DNA from: Oligoflexus sp.
GTDB taxonomy: Bacteria; Bdellovibrionota_B; Oligoflexia; Oligoflexales; Oligoflexaceae
Direction: 5' to 3'
Assembly: GCF_035712445.1 (NCBI RefSeq)
Contig: NZ_DASTAT010000081.1
Span: forward strand, 1 to 64,000
DNA length: 64,000 nt
This document shows positions 25,113 through 32,807 of this stretch, one piece after another. Both the position numbers and the translations under genes were made by a program. Each line of letters opens with the position of its first letter. The first letter of the stretch is position 1. A model generated the notes under the pieces. The model was not told the origin of the DNA. It searched no databases and saw nothing but the letters and a program-made list of their open reading frames with translations.

Positions 25113-25835
25113 TCAGAAAACGATAGCTGGGTTGCTCGTTACGGTTTTATCAACAGCGGGCGCCGGACTCTCGCCGGAGGAATTGTTACCAACGGAATTC
25201 GGAGGAAGAAGCAGAACAGGCGCATTTTCCATTGATCGCTTGGCCTCTCTTTTGGGTTTCAGAACTTTAAGCGTGACCGGTTCCGTGGAATCGGCTGCCT
25301 TGTCGAACTCGGGCTTGGGACCGTTCCCGATCTGAATTGAAGGAACAACGGGGATTGCTTTCGCATTTGCCTCAGCACTAGCAAGAATTTTCTCAACATA
25401 ACTGGGCTTTCCTGTCTGATCCGGCTTGAATCCGCGCGTAAAGTTTCCTGAATAGTAACAGGAGAAAGCCGCGTTCAAGGCTGCTTGCTGCTCAGGAGTG
25501 CGTTTGGAAGCGCGCACATAGCAATCTTCGAGGATTTTTGAGCCTATGCGAAGGCTTGTGCATGGGTCAAATGCCTGCTCATAAGTGATTTCGTATCTCG
25601 GGAGGTTGTAGCGGTTGACTTGCGCAATGCCTACGGAGAAATTCCAACCGTCCGAAGCAAGCTGCCTGGCCGTGGCCAAAGCTTCATCAAGACTGCCAGG
25701 CTGCCGAGCCAAGCGACCGCCTACAACGCCTATTGCATAAGGGTTGTAATCAGATTCCACGTTAACGACTGCCGCCATAGTCTGTGGGGATACGGTTGGG
25801 GCGCACTCGTGCGCGAGTGCTAGGAAATCCAGCAT
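25113..25835 (-). CDS. virB1: VirB1-type lytic transglycosylase
   Basis: A 240-aa protein. The first 155 residues are a SLT/goose-lysozyme-like domain: VVNVESDYNPYAIGV has the catalytic Glu near residue 27, followed by SVGIAQVNRYNL and AFSCYYSGNF. It opens peptidoglycan for T4SS assembly. There is no cleavable signal peptide, as in some VirB1/BfpH relatives. The C-terminal part is Pro/Lys-rich and unordered. Its separation from virB2-virB11 and pairing with topA is unusual but occurs on other plasmids. First gene after the operator at 25918. Confidence 0.9.
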   Translation of the reverse strand: MLDFLALAHECAPTVSPQTMAAVVNVESDYNPYAIGVVGGRLARQPGSLDEALATARQLASDGWNFSVGIAQVNRYNLPRYEITYEQAFDPCTSLRIGSKILEDCYVRASKRTPEQQAALNAAFSCYYSGNFTRGFKPDQTGKPSYVEKILASAEANAKAIPVVPSIQIGNGPKPEFDKAADSTEPVTLKVLKPKREAKRSMENAPVLLLPPNSVGNNSSGESPAPAVDKTVTSNPAIVF

Positions 25836-25917
25836 ATGTTCGTACCTCCTTTTATTCAGAAGCTTCTAAAACCAATGCGGCATTGTCCAATGAAAATGCG
25901 AGACAAAAAAAATAACT

Positions 25918-25930
25918 CTGACAGTGTCAG
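25918..25930. promoter_or_regulatory. 13-bp palindrome, conjugation operator site 1
   Basis: CTGACAGTGTCAG, an odd palindrome around a central G, preceded by an A8 tract. It lies about 80 bases upstream of virB1 in the divergent region shared with korA. The same element occurs at 26065 and 44964. Confidence 0.8.
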
Positions 25931-26064
25931 ACCGAGAGAGGGTGGGCTGAGCGTTTTTTTCGGGAAAAAAGTGATATTTCATCTGAGGCAAGATTCGGTA
26001 ATTTCGTTGTTTTGCAGGTAATAACTTGATGTCCATAGAAATGGGAGTCGAACAAAAAAAACCA

Positions 26065-26076
26065 TGACAGTGTCAG
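26065..26076. promoter_or_regulatory. Conjugation operator site 2
   Basis: TGACAGTGTCAG preceded by an A8 tract, as at 25918; the first base of the 13-bp palindrome is changed (A for C). It lies about 145 bases upstream of the korA-like start. Confidence 0.75.
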
Positions 26077-26220
26077 AAGCCAAGCCGGGGTTTGGATATC
26101 GCGTGCAAGTCTTGAAGAAAAGTGGTTGTTTTATACTCTGTTTTGCTGCTGTTATATAGGTGTGAAATCCTTGAGGCGCGTTGAAGTAAATAGACCCCGC
26201 AGAATATTTTCGCCAGGAAG

Positions 26221-26625
26221 GTGATCATCAATGATTCCATCCTCTCAAAGATGGACGAAGCGCAATTCGATCGCGTGGCCGTAAAGTGTAGATGGTCAGA
26301 GCGGTCGCTGAATGTTGCAAAGGCTTTGATAGTTGAGGCCGCGTCATTATCCGAAGCGGCGGCGGCACACACAATGTCGCCTCAGCAGGCAAATGTGATT
26401 CGCGCCCGATTCCTGGCCAAGGCTGAAAAAATGCGCGTGGAAGAATTCATGCAGCGCGAGAAGCCGAGGTTTGGGTCGGCGTTTTTACCTTATACGAAAG
26501 GGATTCAGACTCTTCGAGACTGCGGTTACACGATTAAGCAAATAATCTCCTTTCTCGAGGAAAACGGTGTTTCTGTCTCGCGGTCGGCTGTCGAGGCATT
26601 TTTCAGGCACAGGAGCAAGCGATGA
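26221..26625 (+). CDS. korA: KorA/TrfB-like transcriptional repressor
   Basis: About 134 aa from a GTG at 26221; an ATG at 26251 (MDEAQFDRV) is the alternative, and neither start has a textbook ribosome binding site. The core MDEAQFDRVAVKCRW...LNVAKALIVEAASLSEAAAA followed by a helix-turn-helix (MSPQQANVIRARF) matches the TrfB DNA-binding domain of KorA. An extra C-terminal domain (residues 85-134) contains a second possible helix-turn-helix (TLRDCGYTIKQIISFLEENG). KorA represses plasmid backbone promoters. It heads korA-incC-korB with ATGA overlaps. Confidence 0.8.
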   Translation: MIINDSILSKMDEAQFDRVAVKCRWSERSLNVAKALIVEAASLSEAAAAHTMSPQQANVIRARFLAKAEKMRVEEFMQREKPRFGSAFLPYTKGIQTLRDCGYTIKQIISFLEENGVSVSRSAVEAFFRHRSKR

Positions 26626-27413
26626 AATCCCAGGTTCTGGCAAATCAAAAGGGAGGGGTGGGAAAGTCTGCGGTCGCTGTTCAGATGGCGTATTTCTTTT
26701 ATCTCCTTATGAACAAGCGTGTTCTTGTGGTTGATCTTGACCACCAAGGCAACACTTCAAAAGCCATTGCAAAGAGCGGCCTTGCGGCTGTATCCCGCAT
26801 CTCAGCCAGTCAAATTTTGACATCCAAAGACGTTTCGATAGAAGACGGAGCATTTGTCGTAATCTCAGCTGACGATGAGCTGCGGGATTTGGAAAAACAG
26901 GGAAGCAGGCATAATGAGTTTGCAAATAACTTTTACTCTTTTCTAAAGGCCATGGACCAGAAATTCGATATTTGTCTCATTGATACAAACCCTAACCCGG
27001 ACATTCGGCAGCTTGCTGCCCTCGTTGTTTGCGACTTTGTATTGTCACCTATTCAACTGAACCAGGAAGCGATTGACGGTATCGGGGATCTTTTGAACCA
27101 TGAGCGGACAGGCATCCGCAAAATCAAGGCAGCGATCAATCCAAAGCTCGAGCTCATCGGCATTCTGCCAAATATTGTCGAGCCTACACCGTTCCAGCGT
27201 GAAAATCTCACAGAGCTTTCTGCCCATTTTGCTAGGCTTCTGATTCCGCTGCAGAGCGGCGGCTTCGCAGCGATCAAGAAAACTACGGCCATACCCGAAG
27301 CCCAGGCTGCAGGCTTGCCCGTCTGGAAGCTTGGTAAAACGTGCGGTCGGGAAGCGTGGACGCATATCAGGCCAGTGTTTGAGAAAATCGCCGCAACTAT
27401 GGGAGTTCACTAA
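26622..27413 (+). CDS. incC: IncC-like ParA ATPase
   Basis: A 263-aa protein with Walker A ANQKGGVGKSAV at residues 5-17, VLVVDLDHQGNTS near 37, and ICLIDTNPNPD near 108. It lacks an N-terminal DNA-binding domain. Position between korA-like and korB-like genes, with overlaps of 4 bases and 1 base, reproduces the trfB operon of IncP plasmids, where IncC and KorB form the partition pair. Third ParA-type gene in this window. Confidence 0.85.
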   Translation: MKSQVLANQKGGVGKSAVAVQMAYFFYLLMNKRVLVVDLDHQGNTSKAIAKSGLAAVSRISASQILTSKDVSIEDGAFVVISADDELRDLEKQGSRHNEFANNFYSFLKAMDQKFDICLIDTNPNPDIRQLAALVVCDFVLSPIQLNQEAIDGIGDLLNHERTGIRKIKAAINPKLELIGILPNIVEPTPFQRENLTELSAHFARLLIPLQSGGFAAIKKTTAIPEAQAAGLPVWKLGKTCGREAWTHIRPVFEKIAATMGVH

Positions 27414-28519
27414 TGGCACTCGATCTTTCGGCACTCAACGAGAAACCTTTTGCGCCGGTTGGTCCGGCCCTGCCGCCATCGTCGATGGGCAAGCCACTCG
27501 ATATTCCACTGGCCGACATCGAAGAAGATCCAGACCAGCCTCGTAAGGAGTTTTCCGAAGAGGCCATGGAGGAGATCACAGCCAGCATCAGGGTGCGGGG
27601 GGTGAAGACGCCGGTATCCATACGCTCTCATCCAAGCAAGCCGGGGAAGTGGATGCTGAACTATGGCGCCCGCCGGTATCGGGGTTCTCTTGCTGCAGGT
27701 CGCAGGACCATACCAGCGTTCGTCGATGACGCTCATGACGATTATGACCAGGTTATTGAGAATATTCAGCGCGATGACCTAAAGCCTATGGAACTCGCTC
27801 TGTTTATTAAAAAGCGCCTCGAGGCCGGCGACAAGAAGCAGGAGATCGCGAAAAATCTAGGCAAGGACGGTGCGGCAATCACCCACTATCTGGCGATGAT
27901 TGACCCGCCTGGCTGCGTGGAAGAGGCATACAGGAGCGGGAAATGTGTCTCGCCCAAGACGCTGTATGAGCTCCGTGCTCTGTATGAGAAATATCCTGCT
28001 CAGGTTGAGGCGTGGTGTGTCGATGCCCTTGAGATCACCCGGAAGTCGGTCGCTGATTTGGCAGCCGATTTGGCAGACAGAAACGGCCAAGCGCCTGGAG
28101 TTGCAATAGACGCTGATGACGGTCCTGGGGTTTCCGGCAGGCAAAGGGCCGAATCAGGCCAGAACCGAATCCCTGGATCGGACGAGTATAAGGGAGCCCA
28201 GGAATCAGGCAGCAGTGTCTGTGGCGATCCAGAGAGCACCACGCGAGTCAGGAAGGGTGAGGACGGAGAGCGCGACGGCAGCCCTAAAAAGGGTCTGGAG
28301 AAGCCCACATTCTCGCCGGAAGGGCGTCCGTTACTTGAACCAACCCGTATCAGCAAACCCCTTCTTGTGATCGAATACGATGGACGAGCGGCGAATGTGT
28401 TGTTGAATCTTCGACCCAGTGCACCGGGCCTTATACACATCCGCTTTGAAGATGGCACCGGGGAGCAGGAAGTCGAAGCCAGGGCCTGCAAAATCAGCTG
28501 TCTAACAGAGGCCCCCTGA
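27413..28519 (+). CDS. korB: KorB/ParB-family DNA-binding protein
   Basis: A 368-aa protein. ParB N-terminal domain about residues 25-120 (IEEDPDQPRKEFSEEAMEEI, YGARRYRGSLAAGRRTI, then ENIQRDDLKPMELA), then a KorB helix-turn-helix (KKQEIAKNLGKDGAAITHYL, about 140-160). A long disordered linker (about 225-310) precedes a KorB-type C-terminal SH3-like domain (LVIEYDGRAANVLLNLRPSA). KorB acts as a centromere-binding clamp and as a global repressor working over distance. The 13-bp odd palindromes near 26 and 45 kb have the same geometry as IncP KorB operators, so they are its likely targets. Confidence 0.9.
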   Translation: MALDLSALNEKPFAPVGPALPPSSMGKPLDIPLADIEEDPDQPRKEFSEEAMEEITASIRVRGVKTPVSIRSHPSKPGKWMLNYGARRYRGSLAAGRRTIPAFVDDAHDDYDQVIENIQRDDLKPMELALFIKKRLEAGDKKQEIAKNLGKDGAAITHYLAMIDPPGCVEEAYRSGKCVSPKTLYELRALYEKYPAQVEAWCVDALEITRKSVADLAADLADRNGQAPGVAIDADDGPGVSGRQRAESGQNRIPGSDEYKGAQESGSSVCGDPESTTRVRKGEDGERDGSPKKGLEKPTFSPEGRPLLEPTRISKPLLVIEYDGRAANVLLNLRPSAPGLIHIRFEDGTGEQEVEARACKISCLTEAP

Positions 28520-28720
28520 CCGCACGCCTAATCGAAAGGGGACGATGCTCTCCTGTCTCCCGCGATCTCATGGAAGTTTGTCCTTTGCTCCTCAAGGAAA
28601 AGGAGCACGGATTTGGTCATGACCAAGAAATTTGCAAGTTGAATGGGTAGCGCAGGATAGGCCAAGCGCCGGTGAATTACACGCGTAGTCGGATTGACCC
28701 CTTATTTCAGGTGTCGACTT
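28520..28720. other. oriT: Predicted oriT region
   Basis: The minus strand at 28661-28653 reads CCTATCCTG followed by CGC, matching the nic core of IncP/MOBP-type origins (TATCCTG with cleavage after the G). Nearby are a perfect 14-bp palindrome, TTGGTCATGACCAA (28613-28626), and an inverted repeat, GCTCCT/AGGAGC (28587-28592, 28601-28606). These are suitable for an accessory protein. The region lies directly upstream of mobC and the relaxase, the standard position. Confidence 0.75.
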
Positions 28721-29257
28721 ATGGAGAAAGAAAGCCCTTATCTGAATGTGTACCTCGGTTCCCTCAAAAAGCCGTGGAGTGACTACTGTGAAACCCTCGG
28801 AAAAAAACCTGGCGCAGCTTTGAAAGAGGCCATACAGAAACAGCTCGAGAATGTGAAATCGCAGCCCGAGCCCTTGCGCCAGGTCCAATCGTCTTCAGAT
28901 GATCAAACCAAGCTGCGTGTTGAGATTTTGCTGACCCCATCGGAAAAGACTGCAATCAAATCTCGAGCAAAGCTCGAGCGTTGCTCACAGCGCCGGTGGA
29001 TCATAGACGCGATCCGCGCGGGGCTTACGAGGGAGCCACAATTCGAGATGAAGGAAATCGAAGCGCTTGGCGAGTCGAACTATCAACTGCTTGCCATCGG
29101 TCGCAATTTGAATCAGATGACCAAGGCCATGAATGAGGGATGTCGTGACCCCTCTGTTCTCGAGTCCATCCAGAGCTTGCGAAGGCTCATCGACGCACAC
29201 ACAGCAAAGGTTAGCGATGCCATCCGAGCAAGCCTTGAGAGGTGGAACATTGAATGA
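28721..29257 (+). CDS. mobC: MobC-like relaxosome accessory protein
   Basis: A 178-aa protein from the ATG at 28721 (AGGTG eight bases upstream). It has a central ribbon-helix-helix (KLRVEILLTPSEKTAIKSRA ... QRRWIIDAIRAGL) and the C-terminal MobC signature (LLAIGRNLNQMTKAMNEG). Such proteins bind inverted repeats at oriT and help the relaxase expose nic. An N-terminal segment (VYLGSLKKPWSDYCETLGKK) is a second short helical unit. The stop overlaps the relaxase ATG by 4 bases. Confidence 0.8.
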   Translation: MEKESPYLNVYLGSLKKPWSDYCETLGKKPGAALKEAIQKQLENVKSQPEPLRQVQSSSDDQTKLRVEILLTPSEKTAIKSRAKLERCSQRRWIIDAIRAGLTREPQFEMKEIEALGESNYQLLAIGRNLNQMTKAMNEGCRDPSVLESIQSLRRLIDAHTAKVSDAIRASLERWNIE

Positions 29258-30339
29258 CAAGGTCAGAGATTGAGCAAATCATTATGACTTCGGGTGAGCG
29301 CCTTTATTCCCGGCCATCGACTGGCAAGAGGCAGCGTAATATCCGTAGTGGTGAGCATACTGCTTCGTTGAAGCCAGTGCCCAGGAGAGACCCCACAGGC
29401 ATACGGGAGATGATTTCTCGAACGGCAAGAATGTCGCCCGAAGTCATGGTTAAGATCTCGGGCGGTGGCCGGAATATGAGGCATATCAAGGCTCATTTCG
29501 ACTACATATCGCGCGACGGGAAAGTTGCAATTGAGGATGAAAATGGTGATATCTACCTTGGCAGGGAGTCTTTAAAAGAGCTCAGGGATGCCTGGGCCAA
29601 GGGAGGGATAGGCATTCCTTTGGAGGGTGAAGGACGGAAAGAGGCATTCAACGTTGTCCTGTCCATGCCTCCTGGTACTGACAGGGAAGGCGTAAAGGCT
29701 GCCGTTCGTGGCTTCGCTTCTGAGCAATTTCGGAATCACCAGTACGCTTTTGCTGCCCACGAGGACGAAGATCACCCCCACGTTCACCTAACGATTAAAG
29801 CTATGGATCGCCATGGTATTCGGCTGAATCCGCGCAAGGGTGACTTGCGATTCTGGCGCGAACAATTCGCCAGGAAACTGCGCGAGCAGGGGATTGAGGC
29901 AAATGCAACGCCACGGCGGGCACGCGGCGTGGTCCAAAAGGCCGAGAAACAGGCACTCAGGCACATGGAAAACGAGTTCAAAGAAGGAAAACGGCAGGTC
30001 CCCCCCCGTTCGTTTCAGGCTCAGAGGCAGGACGCGGAGCTGGAAGCAGATATCGGGACGAAGCATCTAAACCCGCTGCATGATCGCATCAGCTCGGTAC
30101 GGAAGCAGACACTAAAGGCATACGGGGAGATTGCCAGAACATTGGCTGCAGGGGATGATGAAGACAAGCGGCTGGCTCTGGAGATCGTGCGGTTTGTACA
30201 GACCATGCCGGCGACCATAACAAAACACGAAGAACTTGTGCAGAGGCTGCGGGAGAAGAAAAACATGCATGCCGAGCCCGAAAAAACAGGAATTCCAGGA
30301 CACGACAGAACAAAGCCCGGCGTTGATTATAGTCGATGA
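29254..30339 (+). CDS. Conjugative relaxase, MOBP/VirD2-like
   Basis: A 361-aa protein. It nicks oriT and stays linked to the 5' end. The likely catalytic Tyr is in HFDYISRDGKV (about residue 87), and the metal-binding motif HEDEDHPHVHL (about residue 170) is the three-His signature of this family. The C-terminal third is basic and helical, with no primase or helicase domain; the LPD7 protein at 31542 may supply functions usually fused to relaxases. Translationally coupled to mobC. Confidence 0.9.
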   Translation: MTRSEIEQIIMTSGERLYSRPSTGKRQRNIRSGEHTASLKPVPRRDPTGIREMISRTARMSPEVMVKISGGGRNMRHIKAHFDYISRDGKVAIEDENGDIYLGRESLKELRDAWAKGGIGIPLEGEGRKEAFNVVLSMPPGTDREGVKAAVRGFASEQFRNHQYAFAAHEDEDHPHVHLTIKAMDRHGIRLNPRKGDLRFWREQFARKLREQGIEANATPRRARGVVQKAEKQALRHMENEFKEGKRQVPPRSFQAQRQDAELEADIGTKHLNPLHDRISSVRKQTLKAYGEIARTLAAGDDEDKRLALEIVRFVQTMPATITKHEELVQRLREKKNMHAEPEKTGIPGHDRTKPGVDYSR

Positions 30340-30344
30340 CGAGG

Positions 30345-30366
30345 AAGGGAGGGCTTAGCCCCCCTT
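30345..30366. terminator. Bidirectional hairpin between convergent operons
   Basis: AAGGG-AGGGC pairs with GCCCC-CCCTT around TTA, between the end of the relaxase gene (+) and the end of trbM (-). The stem is strong; T-runs are weak on both sides. Confidence 0.45.
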
Positions 30367-30376
30367 GCCCCTTGGG

Positions 30377-30928
30377 CTATTGCAGGGATTCAGTTTGGTG
30401 GATGGAGCCGTTCCTGCTGTAGTCGTTGTACTCGGCCTCAGCAGCCGCGTACCTGTCAGCTTCAACCCAGAAGCCGCCGCGTTCGGGAGTGCCGACATAG
30501 CGAGGCGGTTTGATGTTTGTGGTCTCATAGTAGCTTCTACAATAGCCTGGAAGCTCGCCCCTGATATACCTATCCTGAGCCTCCGCCCCTTCCTTCCAGA
30601 CGATGAGATTCGCATTCAGGGCTGCATAATCGCACCGATCGGTGCCATTGGTGATGGAGTCCACAAGCGAGGCCATTTTAGGGTCTTCTGTGGAGGAAGG
30701 GCAGAGGTTCAGAAAGTTTTTGCGTGCTTTCAGCGTGTCAGAAAGCTTCCACCTTTGGATGCTGAAATAGCGTCTGATAGCCGATCGGCATTCTCTCGGG
30801 CGCTTGCCCGTGGAGAGACAAAGAATTGCCTCACATGCGGCCTTTGTATCACCCGTGAACATGGATAGGGCTGGTGCCGAGGCGAATAATGTCGCGGCCA
30901 GAACGGAGCTGAGTGCAAAACGATTCAT
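30377..30928 (-). CDS. trbM: TrbM-family conjugal transfer protein
   Basis: About 183 aa; the ATG at 30928 has GAGGTGG upstream. A signal peptide (NRFALSSVLAATLFASAPAL) is followed by the Cys-rich TrbM signature (ACEAILCLSTGKRPRECRSA, then NFLNLCP). Exported, probably periplasmic, and part of the mating apparatus of IncP-like and related systems. It closes the minus-strand virB operon. Confidence 0.85.
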   Translation of the reverse strand: MNRFALSSVLAATLFASAPALSMFTGDTKAACEAILCLSTGKRPRECRSAIRRYFSIQRWKLSDTLKARKNFLNLCPSSTEDPKMASLVDSITNGTDRCDYAALNANLIVWKEGAEAQDRYIRGELPGYCRSYYETTNIKPPRYVGTPERGGFWVEADRYAAAEAEYNDYSRNGSIHQTESLQ

Positions 30929-30937
30929 AACCACCTC

Positions 30938-31486
30938 TTATCTTTGAAAAATCTCGATGTCCACCCTGCGATTGGCTGCCTTTCCCATAGCTGACACGTT
31001 ATCCGCAACGTAATCACCGGCTGACACATAGTTGACTGAAATGATGGCTGGCGACACTCCCTGGCCGATCAGGTAGCGCTGCGCATCCAGGGCGCGAATT
31101 AGCGCGACTTTCTCGTCAACGGCGCTGGGCCGCTTGCCGTCCGTTCGTCCACGCACTTCAACTCGGCGCGCTTTAGCGAGGAGGGGTAGCAGGCGAGCCT
31201 CCTCATCAGGGTTCAGCCGGAACCTCGTGCCCTTGGATGGGAAATAGATGCTAATCGTTTGCGACTCGGGGGCAGGTTGCATAGCGAGCGGATCCAAAAC
31301 GGGGCGGGACTGTTCCTGGCGCAGCCTAGCTTCCGTCTGTGCCAGCTGCTGACGTAGAGCAATAACCTCCGCAGTTTCTGCATTATTGATCGGTTGCCGA
31401 TTCGAGCCATCAACAACCGGCGGCTTTGGGGCCGAAGCGCATGATGCCAAAAGAAAGAAACCTGCTAGAGTTGCTGTGGTACGCAT
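30938..31486 (-). CDS. OmpA-like peptidoglycan-binding lipoprotein
   Basis: A 182-aa protein; AGGAG lies seven bases before the ATG at 31486. Lipobox LLASC at residues 12-16 of the signal. A coiled coil (about residues 37-60) leads to a C-terminal OmpA-type domain (VEVRGRTDGKRPSAVDEKVA, ALDAQRYLIGQGV, ANRRVDIEI) that binds peptidoglycan. It may anchor the secretion channel to the cell wall. Encoded between trbM and the LPD7 gene in the same operon. Confidence 0.8.
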   Translation of the reverse strand: MRTTATLAGFFLLASCASAPKPPVVDGSNRQPINNAETAEVIALRQQLAQTEARLRQEQSRPVLDPLAMQPAPESQTISIYFPSKGTRFRLNPDEEARLLPLLAKARRVEVRGRTDGKRPSAVDEKVALIRALDAQRYLIGQGVSPAIISVNYVSAGDYVADNVSAMGKAANRRVDIEIFQR

Positions 31487-31541
31487 TATCAAACTCCTAT
31501 ATTGAATATTCTTTGAATCAAGATTCTCGTTGAGCACCGAG

Positions 31542-32762
31542 TCATCGGGTGCGTTCAGCGGTTCGCTCGACGACAGGCCGTGCAGGTTCCTGCTGGGTTT
31601 TGGATGGAGCAGACTTGTCGTACATAGGCACGACAGGAACCTTGTTCGCTCGCTCGCGAAGGGCTACGCGCTCGCCCACGGCGGCTTTCAACGCTTCCCG
31701 CTGTGCTGGGTTTTTCACCTTTGCATCAATTAAGGATGAGGCAACTGCTTCCACAACCTTGGCTTTGTCGGACTTCTGAGCCTCCCAGGTATTGCGCATG
31801 GTCGTGATTTCTTCTTTTCCAACCACTTTGCCGGCTTTGTCGCGCACCAACGTTTCAACGGTGACCGGGGTATTGCCTTTAAATTCCAGCTTGATTTCGT
31901 CTCCGCTTTTCACGTTTCCTTCGGACATGGCACGCTTCAGGTCAATGCCCCAGACAGTTTTCTCTCCCTTGGCCGTGGCCAATGTTACAAAGTAGCTCTG
32001 CTTTTCATCTGGATCGTGATTGAAGTTGGCCTGGCCATGATCCAGAACCTGCCCTTCATAAGCGCGAGAAGGGTTTTTACCCTTAAGACCGGAACGCTGA
32101 GCCTGGGCATGCTCCCTGGTCTCGGTGTCCTTCAGGCTTTTTGAGTGCGTCAGTTCTTGATTATCACCCACATGCGCAATGCTATTCTGGAACGTGCGAT
32201 CACGCCTGCCTTCGAGAAGTTCCAAGTCCTGTTCAGTTGGCTTAAAGCCGCGGACGTCGATGCCGCGAAGGGTTGCCTCCATCCAGACCTGGCGTTTGAA
32301 ATCCGGATGACCCGAGACGCTGATTGTTTTCCATCCCTTCGCATCGGCCATAGCCGCCATAGCCTTTGCAACGCGCTCATCATTCGATGCAGACACGAGA
32401 GATTCGCCTTTATCCTTAAATGCCACCTTGGACGGTTGTTCTTTGAAATAGAACCTGGAGCCGGCGACACGAAACTGGTTATGGACCTGATCCATCAGCT
32501 CCACTTGGCGACTTTGCTCATGTGCGTCGACAGCCTGGTTTTGAAGATCACCGACTTCCGGCTCTCTTCCCAGCACCGATGTGACGACGTTTGTTTCATC
32601 TGGAGTGTCGAGATTCAGCGCGGTTTTCCTGAGCGTTTCCTTGAGAGTGGAAAGGCGCGCATCTTCCTCCGGCGCCAGGCTTTGTTCATTTACAAGAATT
32701 TCGCCGTGGTTCATGGCTGCTCTCGTGTTCCTGGTTTCAGCAGAATCATTACGTTCATTCAT
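31542..32762 (-). CDS. LPD7-domain conjugation-associated protein
   Basis: A 406-aa protein. Residues about 100-185 match the LPD7 module found in many relaxases and plasmid proteins (SRFYFKEQPSKVAFKDKG, VAKAMAAMADAKGWKTISVS, then QVWMEATLRGIDVRGFKPTE). A second region (about 255-335, YFVTLATAKGEKTVWGIDL, IKLEFKGNTPVTVET) is a beta-rich domain seen downstream of LPD7 in TraI/TraC-type proteins. There is no signal peptide. Likely binds DNA or the relaxase in the cytoplasm. It lies between virD4 and the OmpA-like gene. Confidence 0.75.
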   Translation of the reverse strand: MNERNDSAETRNTRAAMNHGEILVNEQSLAPEEDARLSTLKETLRKTALNLDTPDETNVVTSVLGREPEVGDLQNQAVDAHEQSRQVELMDQVHNQFRVAGSRFYFKEQPSKVAFKDKGESLVSASNDERVAKAMAAMADAKGWKTISVSGHPDFKRQVWMEATLRGIDVRGFKPTEQDLELLEGRRDRTFQNSIAHVGDNQELTHSKSLKDTETREHAQAQRSGLKGKNPSRAYEGQVLDHGQANFNHDPDEKQSYFVTLATAKGEKTVWGIDLKRAMSEGNVKSGDEIKLEFKGNTPVTVETLVRDKAGKVVGKEEITTMRNTWEAQKSDKAKVVEAVASSLIDAKVKNPAQREALKAAVGERVALRERANKVPVVPMYDKSAPSKTQQEPARPVVERTAERTR

Positions 32763-32807
32763 GATAATGGCTCCTGAAAATTAAATGCGGACTCTTCAAA
32801 TCTAAAT

